DNA from: Burkholderia sp. Nafp2/4-1b | GTDB taxonomy: Bacteria; Pseudomonadota; Gammaproteobacteria; Burkholderiales; Burkholderiaceae | Direction of reading: 5' to 3' | Assembly: GCF_003635165.1 (NCBI RefSeq) | Contig: NZ_ML058604.1 | Coordinates: forward strand, 166,250 to 230,249 | DNA length: 64,000 bases | Part shown: piece by piece, positions 26,943-37,141 of the stretch | Layout: each line of letters starts with the position of its first letter | Numbering within the stretch: position 1 is the first letter of the stretch | Translations under genes and position numbers: made by a program | The notes under the pieces: model-generated | What the model was told of the DNA's origin: nothing | Seen by the model: the letters and a program-made list of their open reading frames with translations, nothing else | Database searches by the model: none

Positions 26943-27356
26943 ATGCGCTACGTATTCGTCTACGGCACATTGAGAGCGGGAGAAGCCAACGACATCGGCC
27001 AGGTGGCCGCGCGGCACGGGATCGCCGCGCCGACGCTGCTCGGGGCGGCCGCGCTGCCGGGCGAACTGTACGATTTCGGCACGTATCCGGGCATGATCGC
27101 AGGATCGGCCGGCCGGTCGCTCGTGTGGGGCGACGTCTACGAAATCGACGAGCAGCTGATGCCGGTGCTCGACGAAATCGAGCGCATCTATCCGGGTGTC
27201 GACACGCTGTTCCGACAGGAGCCGGTCACGGTCGAGCTCGGCGGGCGTGCGTACGCGTGCGTCTACTATCCGGTCGCCGCGCATGCGGCAGCCGACCGCC
27301 CGCGCATCGCATCGGGTGACTGGGTCCAGCACCGGCGCGAGCGGGAAGCCGCGTAA
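26943..27356 (+). CDS. Gamma-glutamylcyclotransferase-like protein (AIG2/YtfP type)
   Basis: 137 residues. MRYVFVYGTLRAGEAN carries the YGTLR substrate-binding motif. The conserved catalytic glutamate is expected in LPVLDEIERIY (here MPVLDEIERIYPG). Members act on gamma-glutamyl amines or amino acids; the substrate here is not known. GAAGAGGAGAACC just upstream is a strong ribosome site and fixes the start at 26943, although the frame is open back to 26751. The terminator at 27388 closes it. Confidence 0.85.
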   Translation: MRYVFVYGTLRAGEANDIGQVAARHGIAAPTLLGAAALPGELYDFGTYPGMIAGSAGRSLVWGDVYEIDEQLMPVLDEIERIYPGVDTLFRQEPVTVELGGRAYACVYYPVAAHAAADRPRIASGDWVQHRREREAA

Positions 27357-27387
27357 GCGCGCGCGGCACACCGCCGCGCAGCAAAGG

Positions 27388-27413
27388 AAAAAGCGCCCGC
27401 GGGGCGCTTTTTT
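27388..27413. terminator. Bidirectional terminator between AIG2-type gene and aceB
   Basis: An 8-base stem AAGCGCCC with complement at 27391-27409, A-rich on the left and T-rich on the right, so usable from both sides by the convergent genes. Confidence 0.85.
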
Positions 27414-27487
27414 CGTGCCGCCGTGTCGAACGACCGGCGGCGGGCAGGGAGTCGATCACCCGGTCCGGCTGGACCGGGTCGTCGACG

Positions 27488-29080
27488 TCAGATTTCCTCG
27501 TACAGCGGCAGCGTCAGGAATTCGGTAAAGCCTTCCGACGTCGACATCTGTTCGAAGATTGCCGCGGCGCGCTCGTACGGCTGCGTGTTGCCGCCGACCG
27601 AACGCTTCACGTTGTCGAGCTCGGCCTTCGCGAATTCGCGCACGAGTTCCGCGGTCACCTTGCGGCCGTCGTCGAGCACGCCCTTCGGCGAGCGGATCCA
27701 TTGCCACACCTGCGAGCGGGAAATTTCGGCGGTCGCCGCGTCTTCCATCAGGTTGTGGATCGGCACGCAGCCGTTGCCGTCGAGCCACGCGCCGAGATAG
27801 TGGATCCCGACGTTGATGTTGTTGCGCAGGCCGGCTTCGGTGATCGGCGCTTCCGGCTGGAAGTCGAGCAGGTTCTTGCCTTCGATCTGCACGTCGTCGC
27901 GCTGCTTCGCGATCTGGTTCGGCTTGTCGCCGAGCACCTTGACGAATTCTTCCATTGCGATCGGCACGAGGCCCGGGTGCGCAACCCAGCCGCCGTCGTA
28001 GCCGTCGGTCGCGTCGCGCTGCTTGTCCGAGCGCACGCCGCCCATCGCCTTGTCGTTCGCTTCCGGATCGTTCTTGATCGGGATCAGCGCGCTCATCCCG
28101 CCGATCGCGGGCGCGTTGCGCTTGTGGCAGGTCTTCAGCAGCAGCAGCGCATACGCGCGCATGAACGGCACCGTCATCGTGATCTTCGAGCGCTCGGCCA
28201 GGCAGAAGTCGCGGTCGTTCTTGAACTTCTTGATCGCCGAGAAGATGTAGTCCCAGCGGCCGGCGTTCAGGCCCGAGCTGTGTTCGCGCAGCTCGTACAG
28301 GATCTCGTCCATCTCGAATGCAGCGAGGATCGTCTCGATCAGCACCGTCGCGCGGATCGTGCCGCGCGGCACGCCGACCGCTTCCTGTGCCGCGACGAAG
28401 ATGTCGTTCCACAGGCGCGCCTCGAGATGGCTTTCCATCTTCGGCAGGTAGAAGTACGGGCCCGAGCCGCGTGCGATCAGTTCCTTCGCGTTGTGGAACA
28501 GGAACAGCGCAAAATCGAAGATGCCGCCGGACACGCGCTGGCCGTCGACCGTCACGTGCTTCTCGTCGAGGTGCCAGCCGCGCGGACGCACGATCAGCGT
28601 CGCGACCTTGTCGTTCAGCTGGTACGACTTGCCGTTCTGCTCGAGCGAGATCGTGCGGCGCACCGCGTCCTTCAGGTTGATCTGGCCGTCGATCTGGTTC
28701 GTCCAGTTCGGCGCGTTCGAATCCTCGAAGTCCGTCATGTACGAATCGGCGCCCGAGTTCAGCGCGTTGATGATCATCTTGCGCTCGACGGGGCCGGTGA
28801 TCTCGACGCGGCGGCATTGCAGGTCGGCGGGCAGCGGCGCGACCTTCCAGTCGCCTTCGCGGATCGCCTTCGTGTCGGCCAGGAAATCCGGGCGTTCGCC
28901 GGCATCGAGGCGCTTCGTGCGCTCGACGCGGGCCTGCAGCAGCGCCTGGCGGCGCGGCTCGAACGTGCGGTGCAGCGCAGCGACGAGTCCGAGCGCTTCA
29001 GGCGTCAGGATCGCTTCGTAACCCGGCTTGATTTCGCCGGTGATCGTCATGCCTTGCGGCAGCGTGATCGGGGTGCTCAT
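27488..29080 (-). CDS. aceB: Malate synthase A
   Basis: Condenses glyoxylate with acetyl-CoA to malate in the glyoxylate shunt. The 530 residues match malate synthase A. Characteristic stretches include [44 protein letters not shown] and the C-terminal [25 protein letters not shown] lies 9 bases before the ATG at 29080. A second ATG three codons upstream (29089) sits too close to that site. The dehalogenase gene lies 67 bases upstream on the same strand and may share its transcript. Isocitrate lyase is encoded separately at 31828. Confidence 0.97.
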   Translation of the reverse strand: MSTPITLPQGMTITGEIKPGYEAILTPEALGLVAALHRTFEPRRQALLQARVERTKRLDAGERPDFLADTKAIREGDWKVAPLPADLQCRRVEITGPVERKMIINALNSGADSYMTDFEDSNAPNWTNQIDGQINLKDAVRRTISLEQNGKSYQLNDKVATLIVRPRGWHLDEKHVTVDGQRVSGGIFDFALFLFHNAKELIARGSGPYFYLPKMESHLEARLWNDIFVAAQEAVGVPRGTIRATVLIETILAAFEMDEILYELREHSSGLNAGRWDYIFSAIKKFKNDRDFCLAERSKITMTVPFMRAYALLLLKTCHKRNAPAIGGMSALIPIKNDPEANDKAMGGVRSDKQRDATDGYDGGWVAHPGLVPIAMEEFVKVLGDKPNQIAKQRDDVQIEGKNLLDFQPEAPITEAGLRNNINVGIHYLGAWLDGNGCVPIHNLMEDAATAEISRSQVWQWIRSPKGVLDDGRKVTAELVREFAKAELDNVKRSVGGNTQPYERAAAIFEQMSTSEGFTEFLTLPLYEEI

Positions 29081-29147
29081 GAGTCTCATCTCCTTGGTCG
29101 GTCAGTTGCGGTTTCGGTGAAGGGGGAAGGCGGCAACGCTGCGAACC

Positions 29148-29909
29148 TCATGCGCCCGGGCCGGGGCGCGCGCGGTTCGCGGGTTTGCCGGACGGAGCCG
29201 GGGTGGCGAGGAATGCGAGCAGGTCGGCCATGCCGCTGCCGGTGCCGTCGGGCGGCACGCCGAGTTCTTCGGCGGGCGCGCCCGTGCGGTTGAGCCAGAA
29301 CGTCGTGTAGCCGAACCAGGCGGCCCCCGCGACGTCCCACGCGTTCGACGATACGAACACGATGTCGCGCGGATGCGCGCCGAACGCGGCTGTGCCGAGG
29401 GCGTACGCGACCGGGCTCGGCTTGTACGCGCGCACCGCGTCGGCCGACAGCACGCGGTCGAACAGGCCCGTCATGCCGGCGCTCTTGATCGCGATGTCGA
29501 GCATCTGCGGGGTGCCGTTCGACAGGATCGCGAGCGGCGGCCGTGGTTCGAGCGCGCGCAGCTTGCGCAGCGCCGGCACCGTGTCGGGATAGGTGGACAG
29601 GCACGCGTATTCGTCCATCAACCGCTTTTCGGCCGCGCTGTTCAGCGTCAGGCCGAGCCGGCGTGCGGCGAACCGCAGCGCGTCGAGCGTGATGTCGCGG
29701 AACGGGCGATAGCGGGCGCCGGAAGGATCGGCGAGCGTGCGCAACTGCGAGTATTCGATCTGCTTGCGTCGCCACAGCTGCGACAACCGTTCCCCGTGGC
29801 CGGGAAACATCTGCTCCGCCGCGGCCAGCACCGCACGCACGTCGAACAACGTGCCGAATGCGTCGAAGAGGATTGCGTCGGGAGAGGAGAGTGTCGTTGT
29901 GGCCGACAT
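29148..29909 (-). CDS. Haloacid dehalogenase, type II (HAD superfamily)
   Basis: 253 residues. The HAD nucleophile motif is LFDAFGTLFD, with the first aspartate as nucleophile. Motif II is LSNGTPQML, the motif III lysine is in SADAVRAYKPSPVAY, and SSNAWDVAGA is typical of L-2-haloacid dehalogenases, which replace the halogen of short 2-haloacids with hydroxyl. Family annotation as type II is well supported; true dehalogenase activity is inferred. A Gly/Pro/Arg tail ends the protein. aceB lies downstream on the same strand and a LysR gene is divergent across 153 AT-rich bases. Confidence 0.88.
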   Translation of the reverse strand: MSATTTLSSPDAILFDAFGTLFDVRAVLAAAEQMFPGHGERLSQLWRRKQIEYSQLRTLADPSGARYRPFRDITLDALRFAARRLGLTLNSAAEKRLMDEYACLSTYPDTVPALRKLRALEPRPPLAILSNGTPQMLDIAIKSAGMTGLFDRVLSADAVRAYKPSPVAYALGTAAFGAHPRDIVFVSSNAWDVAGAAWFGYTTFWLNRTGAPAEELGVPPDGTGSGMADLLAFLATPAPSGKPANRARPGPGA

Positions 29910-30062
29910 AGCCTTGCGCTCCAGTTTCAGAGGTCAAGCGGATTCTATTCGTGATCGCAGGTGCTAAAAAAGACGCTAATCATCACTTGATCTTTTACTT
30001 TCATATACCTAATCTTGACCGGTTTAAGCTTTTTGAAGGGCGCAGCGCCGCCCCGACGAGTC

Positions 30063-30968
30063 ATGGACCGGTTCAAACAGATCGAAACGTTCGCCGCCGT
30101 CGCGGCGAAGGGCAGCCTGTCGGCGGCCGCGCACGCGGAAGGGGTCGCGCCGGCGATCATCGGCCGCCGCCTCGACGCGCTCGAGGAGCGGCTCGGCGTC
30201 AAGCTGCTGGTGCGCACGACGCGCAAGCTGACGCTGACTTTCGAGGGCTCGGCCTTCCTCGAGGATTGCCAGCGGATCATCAACGACATGCAGAACGCCG
30301 AGGCGAGCGTGTCCGCGGGCGGCGTGAAGGCGAGCGGCCATCTGCGCATTTCGGCGCCGGCCGGCTTCGGACGGCGCCACGTCGCGCCGCTCGTGCCCGA
30401 ATTCAGCGGCGCGCATCCGGACGTGTCGGTCACGCTCGACTTGTCCGACCGGATGGTCGATCTCGTCAACGAAGGGTTCGATTGCGCGGTGCGGCTCGGC
30501 GAGCTGCCCGATTCGTCGCTGGTGTCGCTGAAACTGGGCGAGAACCGGCGTGTGTGCGTCGCGTCGCCCGCCTACCTCGAGCGGCGCGGCACACCCGCGA
30601 CGCTCGCCGAGCTCGCGCGCCACAACTGCCTCGCGCTTGCCGCGAACGCGAACCAGCAGCGCGGCTGGACGTTCCAGGAGGACGACAAGGTCGTGTCGAT
30701 CCGCGTGAACGGCACGATGGAATGTTCGGACGGCGCGGTGCTGCACGAGTGGTGCCTCGAAGGCTACGGGCTCGCATGGCGCTCGTGGTGGGAGGTCGGC
30801 GACGACATTGCCGCCGGCCGTCTCGTCAGCGTGCTCGACGCGTTCGCGGCGCCGCCGATCGGCATCCACGCGGTGTTTCCGCAGCGCCGCCACCTGCCGC
30901 TGCGCGTGCGACTGTTTCTCGATTACCTGAAACATACGTACGAGCAGCCCGGATATTGGGGCGAGTAG
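30063..30968 (+). CDS. LysR-family transcriptional regulator
   Basis: 301 residues. The N-terminal winged helix-turn-helix reads IETFAAVAAKGSLSAAAHAEGVAP followed by IIGRRLDALEERLGVKLLVR. The effector domain begins near residue 90 (GHLRISAPAGFGRRHVAPLV), of the type found in the CrgA/DmlR-like subgroup. It is divergent from the dehalogenase-aceB pair, the classical layout for a LysR regulator and its target. The shared 153-base region is AT-rich. Target and effector are inferred from position only. Confidence 0.92.
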   Translation: MDRFKQIETFAAVAAKGSLSAAAHAEGVAPAIIGRRLDALEERLGVKLLVRTTRKLTLTFEGSAFLEDCQRIINDMQNAEASVSAGGVKASGHLRISAPAGFGRRHVAPLVPEFSGAHPDVSVTLDLSDRMVDLVNEGFDCAVRLGELPDSSLVSLKLGENRRVCVASPAYLERRGTPATLAELARHNCLALAANANQQRGWTFQEDDKVVSIRVNGTMECSDGAVLHEWCLEGYGLAWRSWWEVGDDIAAGRLVSVLDAFAAPPIGIHAVFPQRRHLPLRVRLFLDYLKHTYEQPGYWGE

Positions 30969-31163
30969 CGGGGCGAAGAACGGGACGAAGAGCGGGGCGA
31001 ACAGCGCGCGCTCGCCCGCGTGTTTCCGATATGAGGGCGAACCCGCTGCCGGCTGCGGCCGCCCGGATTCGCGCACTACAATCGAAGCTGGCATGCGCGA
31101 CGCGCCGGGGCCGGCCCGCATGGGTTCGTGGCGCGCGCGGTGCGACTGACGCAGGAGGGCGCG

Positions 31164-31598
31164 ATGTTCCGGCACATCCTCGTTCCAACCGACGGTTCCG
31201 AACTGTCGCAGAAGGCGGTCGACGGTGCGATCGACCTGGCGCGCGCGGTCGGCGCGCAGGTCACCGCCTATGCGTGCCTGCCGCAGTATCCGTACTCGCC
31301 GTTTTCCGAAGTGATCATCGAGCCGCCCGCCGACTTCCGGGCGCGCAGCGAGCGCGAGGCGCGCGCGCACCTCGACGACGTGCAGGCGGCCGCGAAGGCG
31401 GCCGGCGTCGTCTGCGACAGCTGGACGAGCGTGCATCCGTCGCCGTACCTCGGCATCATCGAGGCGGCCGAGCGCGGCGGCTGCGACGTGATCTTCATGG
31501 CGTCGCACGGACGCCGCGGGCTCGGCAGCCTGCTGATCGGCAGCGAAACGCAGCGCGTGCTGACCCATACGAAAATTCCGGTGATCGTCTATCGGTAG
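31164..31598 (+). CDS. Universal stress protein (UspA family)
   Basis: 144 residues. MFRHILVPTDGSELSQKAVD is the standard UspA start. The ATP-binding signature is present near the C-terminus as MASHGRRGLGSLLIGSETQRVL, i.e. G-x2-G-x9-G-S/T. It is probably a soluble ATP-binding dimer induced by stress or low oxygen. The ribosome site CAGGAGGG precedes the ATG at 31164. It is convergent with aceA. Confidence 0.93.
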   Translation: MFRHILVPTDGSELSQKAVDGAIDLARAVGAQVTAYACLPQYPYSPFSEVIIEPPADFRARSEREARAHLDDVQAAAKAAGVVCDSWTSVHPSPYLGIIEAAERGGCDVIFMASHGRRGLGSLLIGSETQRVLTHTKIPVIVYR

Positions 31599-31646
31599 AC
31601 GCGGCGCCGTGTGCGGCCGCGCGAGCGGCGGCGCGGCAGCGCCGCT

Positions 31647-31679
31647 GAAAAAAGGGCGCGCCGGACGAAGCCGGCGCGC
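31647..31679 (-). terminator. Terminator of aceA
   Basis: Read on the minus strand: a 9-base GC stem (GCGCGCCGG with complement), a 6-base loop, then CC and six T (31653 down to 31648). Confidence 0.85.
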
Positions 31680-31827
31680 GTCGTTGCAGGCGGCCGTAAG
31701 CCGCGCGGCGGGTCGCGCGGATCGCCGCGCGCCTTCCGTCTCCTCCCTGATTTTTGTCTTGTGCGGCCGATGCCGCGTCGTCGCGTGACGGGCCGGCATC
31801 GGCGCGGCGCGCTCGCGCGCCGATGTG

Positions 31828-33135
<1,308 letters not shown>

Positions 33136-33445
33136 GATGAGCTCCTTGATGCGGTGTATTGCCTGGTGAGTCGAATCGGACGGTGCTGATGCCGTTCACG
33201 AACCCGGCGCGCGTTGCGGGTCGTTTCGTGAGGTCTTGTATAAGAGTCTAGGCAAACCGGTCGACGCGAAACAGGGGTTCGCTCAGGAAGTTCGAGAAAT
33301 TTTAATCGTTATTAATCAATGTATTGGCGTTTTCGTTTCGCAATAAGAAACGGTTTTTCCCATCTCGCAATTGTCGGCTTGTGCCGCGCAGCATGATTTT
33401 TTACGACGCAAAAAATTTTCCGCATTGTGAAATCTGCGTCGGAAC
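33136..33445 (-). other. aceA upstream region, no gene seen
   Basis: 310 bases, AT-rich between about 33290 and 33440. It must hold the aceA promoter and any operator. A CTTATAC-like sequence (minus strand, near 33240) resembles a -10 but lacks a good -35, so I assign no promoter. Confidence 0.5.
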
Positions 33446-33473
33446 GAAAAAAAACCGGCGCGGATGCGCCGGT
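33446..33473 (-). terminator. Terminator of the DEAD-box helicase gene
   Basis: On the minus strand: an 8-base stem ACCGGCGC with complement, a 4-base loop, then eight T. Confidence 0.9.
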
Positions 33474-33513
33474 CTGCCGGATGGGCGGGGCGGCCGAGGC
33501 CGCCCGGGCGTGC

Positions 33514-35070
33514 TTACGACGCCGAATTGCTGCGACGCGGGCCGCCGCTGCGCTGGCCGTCGCGGCGCGGGCCGCCGTCACGGCTGCCGCTCGGCTTGCC
33601 GCTCCAGCCGCCGCCATTGCCGCCGCCGTAGCTGCGACCGCCATTGCCGCCGCCGTTGGCGCCATAACCGCCGCCCGGCTTGCCGCCGAAACGACGACCG
33701 CCGTTACCGCCGCCCGGACGGCCGCGGCCGCCGGTGCCGCGATCGTTGCGCGGGGCCGCCTTGCGCGGCTCGAACCCTTCGACCACGTTGACCGGCAGCG
33801 GCGAGCGCACGAAACGCTCGATGCGCTTGAGCGCGCCCTGTTCGGCGTGGTGCACGAGGCTCACCGCGGTGCCCGAACGGCCGGCACGGCCCGTGCGGCC
33901 GATACGGTGCACGTAGTCTTCCGCGAACTTCGGCAGGTCGTAGTTGAACACGTGCGTGATGCCCGGGATGTCGATGCCGCGGGCCGCGACGTCGGTCGCG
34001 ACCAGCACGCGCACGCGGCGCTCGCGCAGCGCACGAATCGTGCGGTTACGCGCGCCCTGCGGCAGGTCGCCGTGCAGCGCGGCCGATTCGAAGCCGGCAT
34101 CGGCCAGGCGGCCTGCGAGCTGGTCGGCATCGATCTTGGTCGCCGTGAAGATGATCGCCTGGTCGAGCGCATCGTCGCGCAGCAGGTGATCGAGCAGGCG
34201 ATCCTTGTGGTCGCGGTCGTCGACGTAATGCACGGTCTGCGCGATGTTCGCACGCGATTCGAGGCGCTGCTGGATTTCGATACGTTCCGGATCCTTCAGC
34301 AGGCGGCTCGTCAGCGAACCGATCTTGCCGTCGAGCGTGGCCGAGAACAGCATCGTCTGGCGCGACGCGGGCGTGGCGGCGACGATCGTCTCGATGTCGT
34401 CGATGAAGCCCATGTCGAGCATGCGGTCGGCTTCGTCGAGCACGAGCATCTTCAGCTCGGACAGGTCGATACGGCCGCGCTCCAGGTGGTCGAGCAGACG
34501 GCCCGGCGTGGCGACCAGGATCTCGGGGTTCTTCGCGAGCAGCATCAGCTGCTGGCCGTAGGCCACGCCGCCGAGGATGCTGACCGTGCGCAGGCGCTTC
34601 AGGTGCTTGCCGTAGGTCGACGCGGCCGTGGTGACCTGCATCGCGAGTTCACGGGTCGGCGTCAGCACGAGCAGGCCCGGGCGGGCGACCGGTTGCGGGC
34701 GGCGCACGCGGCGGTCGCCCTGGTTCGGTTCACGCGGCGCGCGCGGTTGCTGCGCTTGCGCCTTCTGCTCCTGCGCGAAACGTTCGATCGCGGGCAGCAT
34801 GAATGCGGCGGTCTTGCCCGAACCGGTCGGGCTCGATACCAGCAGATCCCGACCGGCGATGCCGGCCGGGATCGCGCGCTGCTGGACCGGCGTCGGCTTG
34901 GCGTAACCGGCGGCCTGCAGCGCGGAGACGATCTCCGGCGACAGCCCGAGCGACGCGAAAGTCGGCTCGTCCGACGCCGGTTCGACCGCGGCCGGTACGG
35001 CGGCGTCGTCGAGACCGAGCGCCTGGTCGGCGATCGCGTTGAGCGGGCTGGTGTTGATGCTCGAAGTCAT
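33514..35070 (-). CDS. DEAD-box ATP-dependent RNA helicase (RhlE-like)
   Basis: 518 residues. Motifs in order: Q motif TPVQQRAIPAGIAGRD, motif I SPTGSGKT, Ia PTRELAMQV, Ib TPGRLLDHL, II VLDEADRML, III FSATLDG, V ATDVAARGIDIPG and VI HRIGRTGRAG. After about residue 410 the tail is Arg/Gly/Asn-rich (GGNGGRRFGG and similar), as in RhlE-type helicases involved in ribosome assembly and RNA decay. ATG 35070 follows AAGGA. The frame is open 31 codons further up, but that stretch lacks homology. The leader is unusually long. Confidence 0.93.
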   Translation of the reverse strand: MTSSINTSPLNAIADQALGLDDAAVPAAVEPASDEPTFASLGLSPEIVSALQAAGYAKPTPVQQRAIPAGIAGRDLLVSSPTGSGKTAAFMLPAIERFAQEQKAQAQQPRAPREPNQGDRRVRRPQPVARPGLLVLTPTRELAMQVTTAASTYGKHLKRLRTVSILGGVAYGQQLMLLAKNPEILVATPGRLLDHLERGRIDLSELKMLVLDEADRMLDMGFIDDIETIVAATPASRQTMLFSATLDGKIGSLTSRLLKDPERIEIQQRLESRANIAQTVHYVDDRDHKDRLLDHLLRDDALDQAIIFTATKIDADQLAGRLADAGFESAALHGDLPQGARNRTIRALRERRVRVLVATDVAARGIDIPGITHVFNYDLPKFAEDYVHRIGRTGRAGRSGTAVSLVHHAEQGALKRIERFVRSPLPVNVVEGFEPRKAAPRNDRGTGGRGRPGGGNGGRRFGGKPGGGYGANGGGNGGRSYGGGNGGGWSGKPSGSRDGGPRRDGQRSGGPRRSNSAS

Positions 35071-35459
35071 AACAATCCTTGAAACACAGTGGGTGAAACG
35101 TCGGCGCCAATCGCGCATACCCAAGTCGTCGGATTCAGCGAGCAAATCGGGAAACGGGTGCAATCCGCCGAACCTTCGGCGGATGAGGCATTAGAAGCTG
35201 TTTTGGGTGCGGCGCGCTTTCTGGAGCGAGGCCGCCAGCCTAGTTGACGACCGCGAGGGTCGAAGCAGGAGGGGACAGGTTCTAAACCGGATTGGAGCTT
35301 AACGCTACGAGGCGTCAGGCCGGAACGGCTTCGAGCCGAGCGCGGGAGGTGACGCAGCGAGCATTATAAAGAGATTTGCTGCGCCGCGCCACTGATTTGA
35401 TTGCCTATTGCGCACCGGGGGCGCACCGGGGGCGTGCCGGGTGCGGCGGGAGGGGCAGA
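35071..35459 (-). other. Long leader of the helicase gene
   Basis: 389 bases without a gene. A perfect 8-base hairpin (ATCCGCCG, 6-base loop) sits at 35163-35184, about 95 bases before the start codon. A two-copy 11-base direct repeat (GCGCACCGGGG) lies near 35411-35433. If transcription starts below the TATAAT at 35363-35368, the leader would be about 285 bases. Confidence 0.5.
35363..35368 (-). promoter_or_regulatory. Possible -10 box of the helicase gene
   Basis: A perfect TATAAT on the minus strand (ATTATA on plus) in an otherwise GC-rich region. No convincing -35 at 16-18 bases. Confidence 0.4.
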
Positions 35460-35729
35460 TCAGGACGCCGTGCCGTTCTTCAGCGATTCGACGAGTTCGA
35501 TGTATTGCTGCTTCGCCGCGTCCTGCGACGTGCCTTTCAGCGCTTCCCACGCATCGTACTTGTACTTGCCGACGATGTCGGTGAAGCCCGGCTTGTCGCC
35601 GTGCGCGTCGCCGTCGGTCGCTTGCTTGAACAGCGCGTACAGACGCAGTAGCGTCAGGTTGCCCGGCCGCTCGGTCAGTTGCTTGACGTCGACCTGGGCC
35701 TGGTCGAATTGGGTAGTGAGTTCGCTCAT
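35460..35729 (-). CDS. Acyl-CoA-binding protein
   Basis: 89 residues from the ATG at 35729 (MSELTTQFDQAQVDVKQL). The four-helix ACBP fold markers are LLRLYALFKQATDGD and the signature GKYKYDAWEALKGTSQDAAKQQYIELV, which holds the acyl-CoA-binding Tyr/Lys residues. It probably buffers long-chain acyl-CoA in the cytoplasm. The frame stays open to 35894, but the extra residues are Arg/Pro noise. It is divergent from tsaB across about 156 bases. Confidence 0.92.
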   Translation of the reverse strand: MSELTTQFDQAQVDVKQLTERPGNLTLLRLYALFKQATDGDAHGDKPGFTDIVGKYKYDAWEALKGTSQDAAKQQYIELVESLKNGTAS

Positions 35730-35885
35730 CGTGTGTCTCCGTAAGGGTTTCAGGTCGGGCGATCTTAACAAGCGCCGCGCCGCGCGGGGTCGAGCGATCC
35801 TTCCAAACCGCCGCGTGCGCGGCGCGCGCATCGCGATCCGGTCCGATCGCCCGTGGGAGCGGGGCGCCGCATTACAATGTCGGCC

Positions 35886-36644
35886 ATGACGCAAACAGTG
35901 CTCCTCGCCATCGATACGTCGACCGAATACTGCTCGGTCGCGCTGCTGCGCTCGGCTCCGGCCGATGACGCCGTTTCAACCCTGCAAACCTGGGTCCGCC
36001 ACGAGCTCACGGGCGCCGTGTCGAGCACCCGCGTGCTGCCGGCCATCCAGGAACTCTTCGCCGAATCGGGCCTCACGTTCGCCGACTGCGACGCGATCGC
36101 GTTCGGCGCCGGCCCCGGCTCGTTCACCGGGCTGCGCACCGCGACGGGCATCACCCAGGGGCTCGCGTTCGGGCGCGGGCTGCCGGTCGTGCCGGTCGGC
36201 ACGTTGCTGACATGCGCCGAGCATGCGCGGCTGCGCGCGCCGGGCACGACCCGCGTGCTGGCCGCGCTCGACGCGCGGATGGACGAAGCGTACTGGGCCG
36301 ACTTCGCATGGGACGACGCGGCGGGCGACTGGCGCACCGTGCATCCGGCGTCGCTCGATGCACCGGCTGCCGTCGGCGTGCCCGACGCGCCGTTCACGCT
36401 CGCCGGCAACGCGGCCGCCGCGTTCGGCGCGCAGCTGCCGGCCGCCGCGGCCGCGGCCGTGATCGACGGCGAAGCGCTGCCGCATGCGCTGGCCGTCGCG
36501 CATGCGGCGCTGCGGGCGTTCCGCGCCGGCCGGACGGTGCCGGCCGACCAGGCCGCGCCCGAATACGTGCGCGACAAGGTCGCGCAGACCACCGCCGAAC
36601 GCATCGCGGCGCGCGCCGTGCAGAAGGGCGGAGCGCAAGGATGA
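35886..36644 (+). CDS. tsaB: tRNA t6A biosynthesis protein TsaB
   Basis: Partner of TsaD in making N6-threonylcarbamoyladenosine at position 37 of ANN-decoding tRNAs. The 252 residues have an N-terminal [17 protein letters not shown] and the ASKHA-fold [25 protein letters not shown]. It is slightly longer than E. coli TsaB. The start is either ATG 35886 or ATG 35877, three codons earlier; 35886 gives the typical N-terminus. A TACAAT at 35873-35878 could be a -10 only if the transcript is nearly leaderless. rimI overlaps its stop (ATGA), as commonly found with tsaB. Confidence 0.94.
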   Translation: MTQTVLLAIDTSTEYCSVALLRSAPADDAVSTLQTWVRHELTGAVSSTRVLPAIQELFAESGLTFADCDAIAFGAGPGSFTGLRTATGITQGLAFGRGLPVVPVGTLLTCAEHARLRAPGTTRVLAALDARMDEAYWADFAWDDAAGDWRTVHPASLDAPAAVGVPDAPFTLAGNAAAAFGAQLPAAAAAAVIDGEALPHALAVAHAALRAFRAGRTVPADQAAPEYVRDKVAQTTAERIAARAVQKGGAQG

Positions 36645-37141
36645 CGGGCGTACTGTTGAGCGACCGCTATTTGTCGCCGATGACCGACACCGATCTCGAC
36701 GAAGTCGTCGCGATCGAGCAGGTCGCGTACGAATTCCCGTGGAGCCGCGGCAACTTCGAGGATTCGCTGCGCAACGGCTATTTCGGCGTATGCCTGCGGC
36801 ACGTGACGGGCGCGCTCGTCGGCTATTGCGTGCTGATGCCGGTGGTCGACGAGATGCACCTGCTGAACCTGTGCGTGGCGCCGGCCGCGCAGCAGTCGGG
36901 CGCCGGCCTCGCGCTGCTGCGCGAAGCCGTGCGCATCTCGCGCGCGGAACGGCTCGACGGCGTGCTGCTCGAGGTGCGGCCGTCCAATCCGCGCGCGATT
37001 CATCTGTACGAGCGCTTCGGTTTCGTGACGATCGGCCGGCGCAAGAACTACTATCCGGCGCGGCATCGCAGCCGGGAGGACGCGATCGTGATGCGTCTGA
37101 CGCTGAACAAGGACGAAGGGGACGCGCATGGCGTGGGCTGA
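36641..37141 (+). CDS. rimI: Ribosomal protein S18-alanine N-acetyltransferase
   Basis: GNAT enzyme that acetylates the N-terminal alanine of S18. It has 166 residues. Markers are [38 protein letters not shown] (acetyl-CoA loop) and [19 protein letters not shown], with the C-terminal [18 protein letters not shown] typical of RimI. Its ATG overlaps the tsaB stop by four bases, and its 3' end overlaps the UDG start by 14 bases. The loop QQSGAG is a variant of the usual R-G-x-G. Confidence 0.93.
   Translation: MTGVLLSDRYLSPMTDTDLDEVVAIEQVAYEFPWSRGNFEDSLRNGYFGVCLRHVTGALVGYCVLMPVVDEMHLLNLCVAPAAQQSGAGLALLREAVRISRAERLDGVLLEVRPSNPRAIHLYERFGFVTIGRRKNYYPARHRSREDAIVMRLTLNKDEGDAHGVG

Noticed and set aside
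30005..30025. A LysR-type T-N11-A operator between the dehalogenase and LysR genes
   Set aside because: CTTGACCGGTTTAAG looks palindromic at first, but the two halves do not align when written out; evidence too weak.
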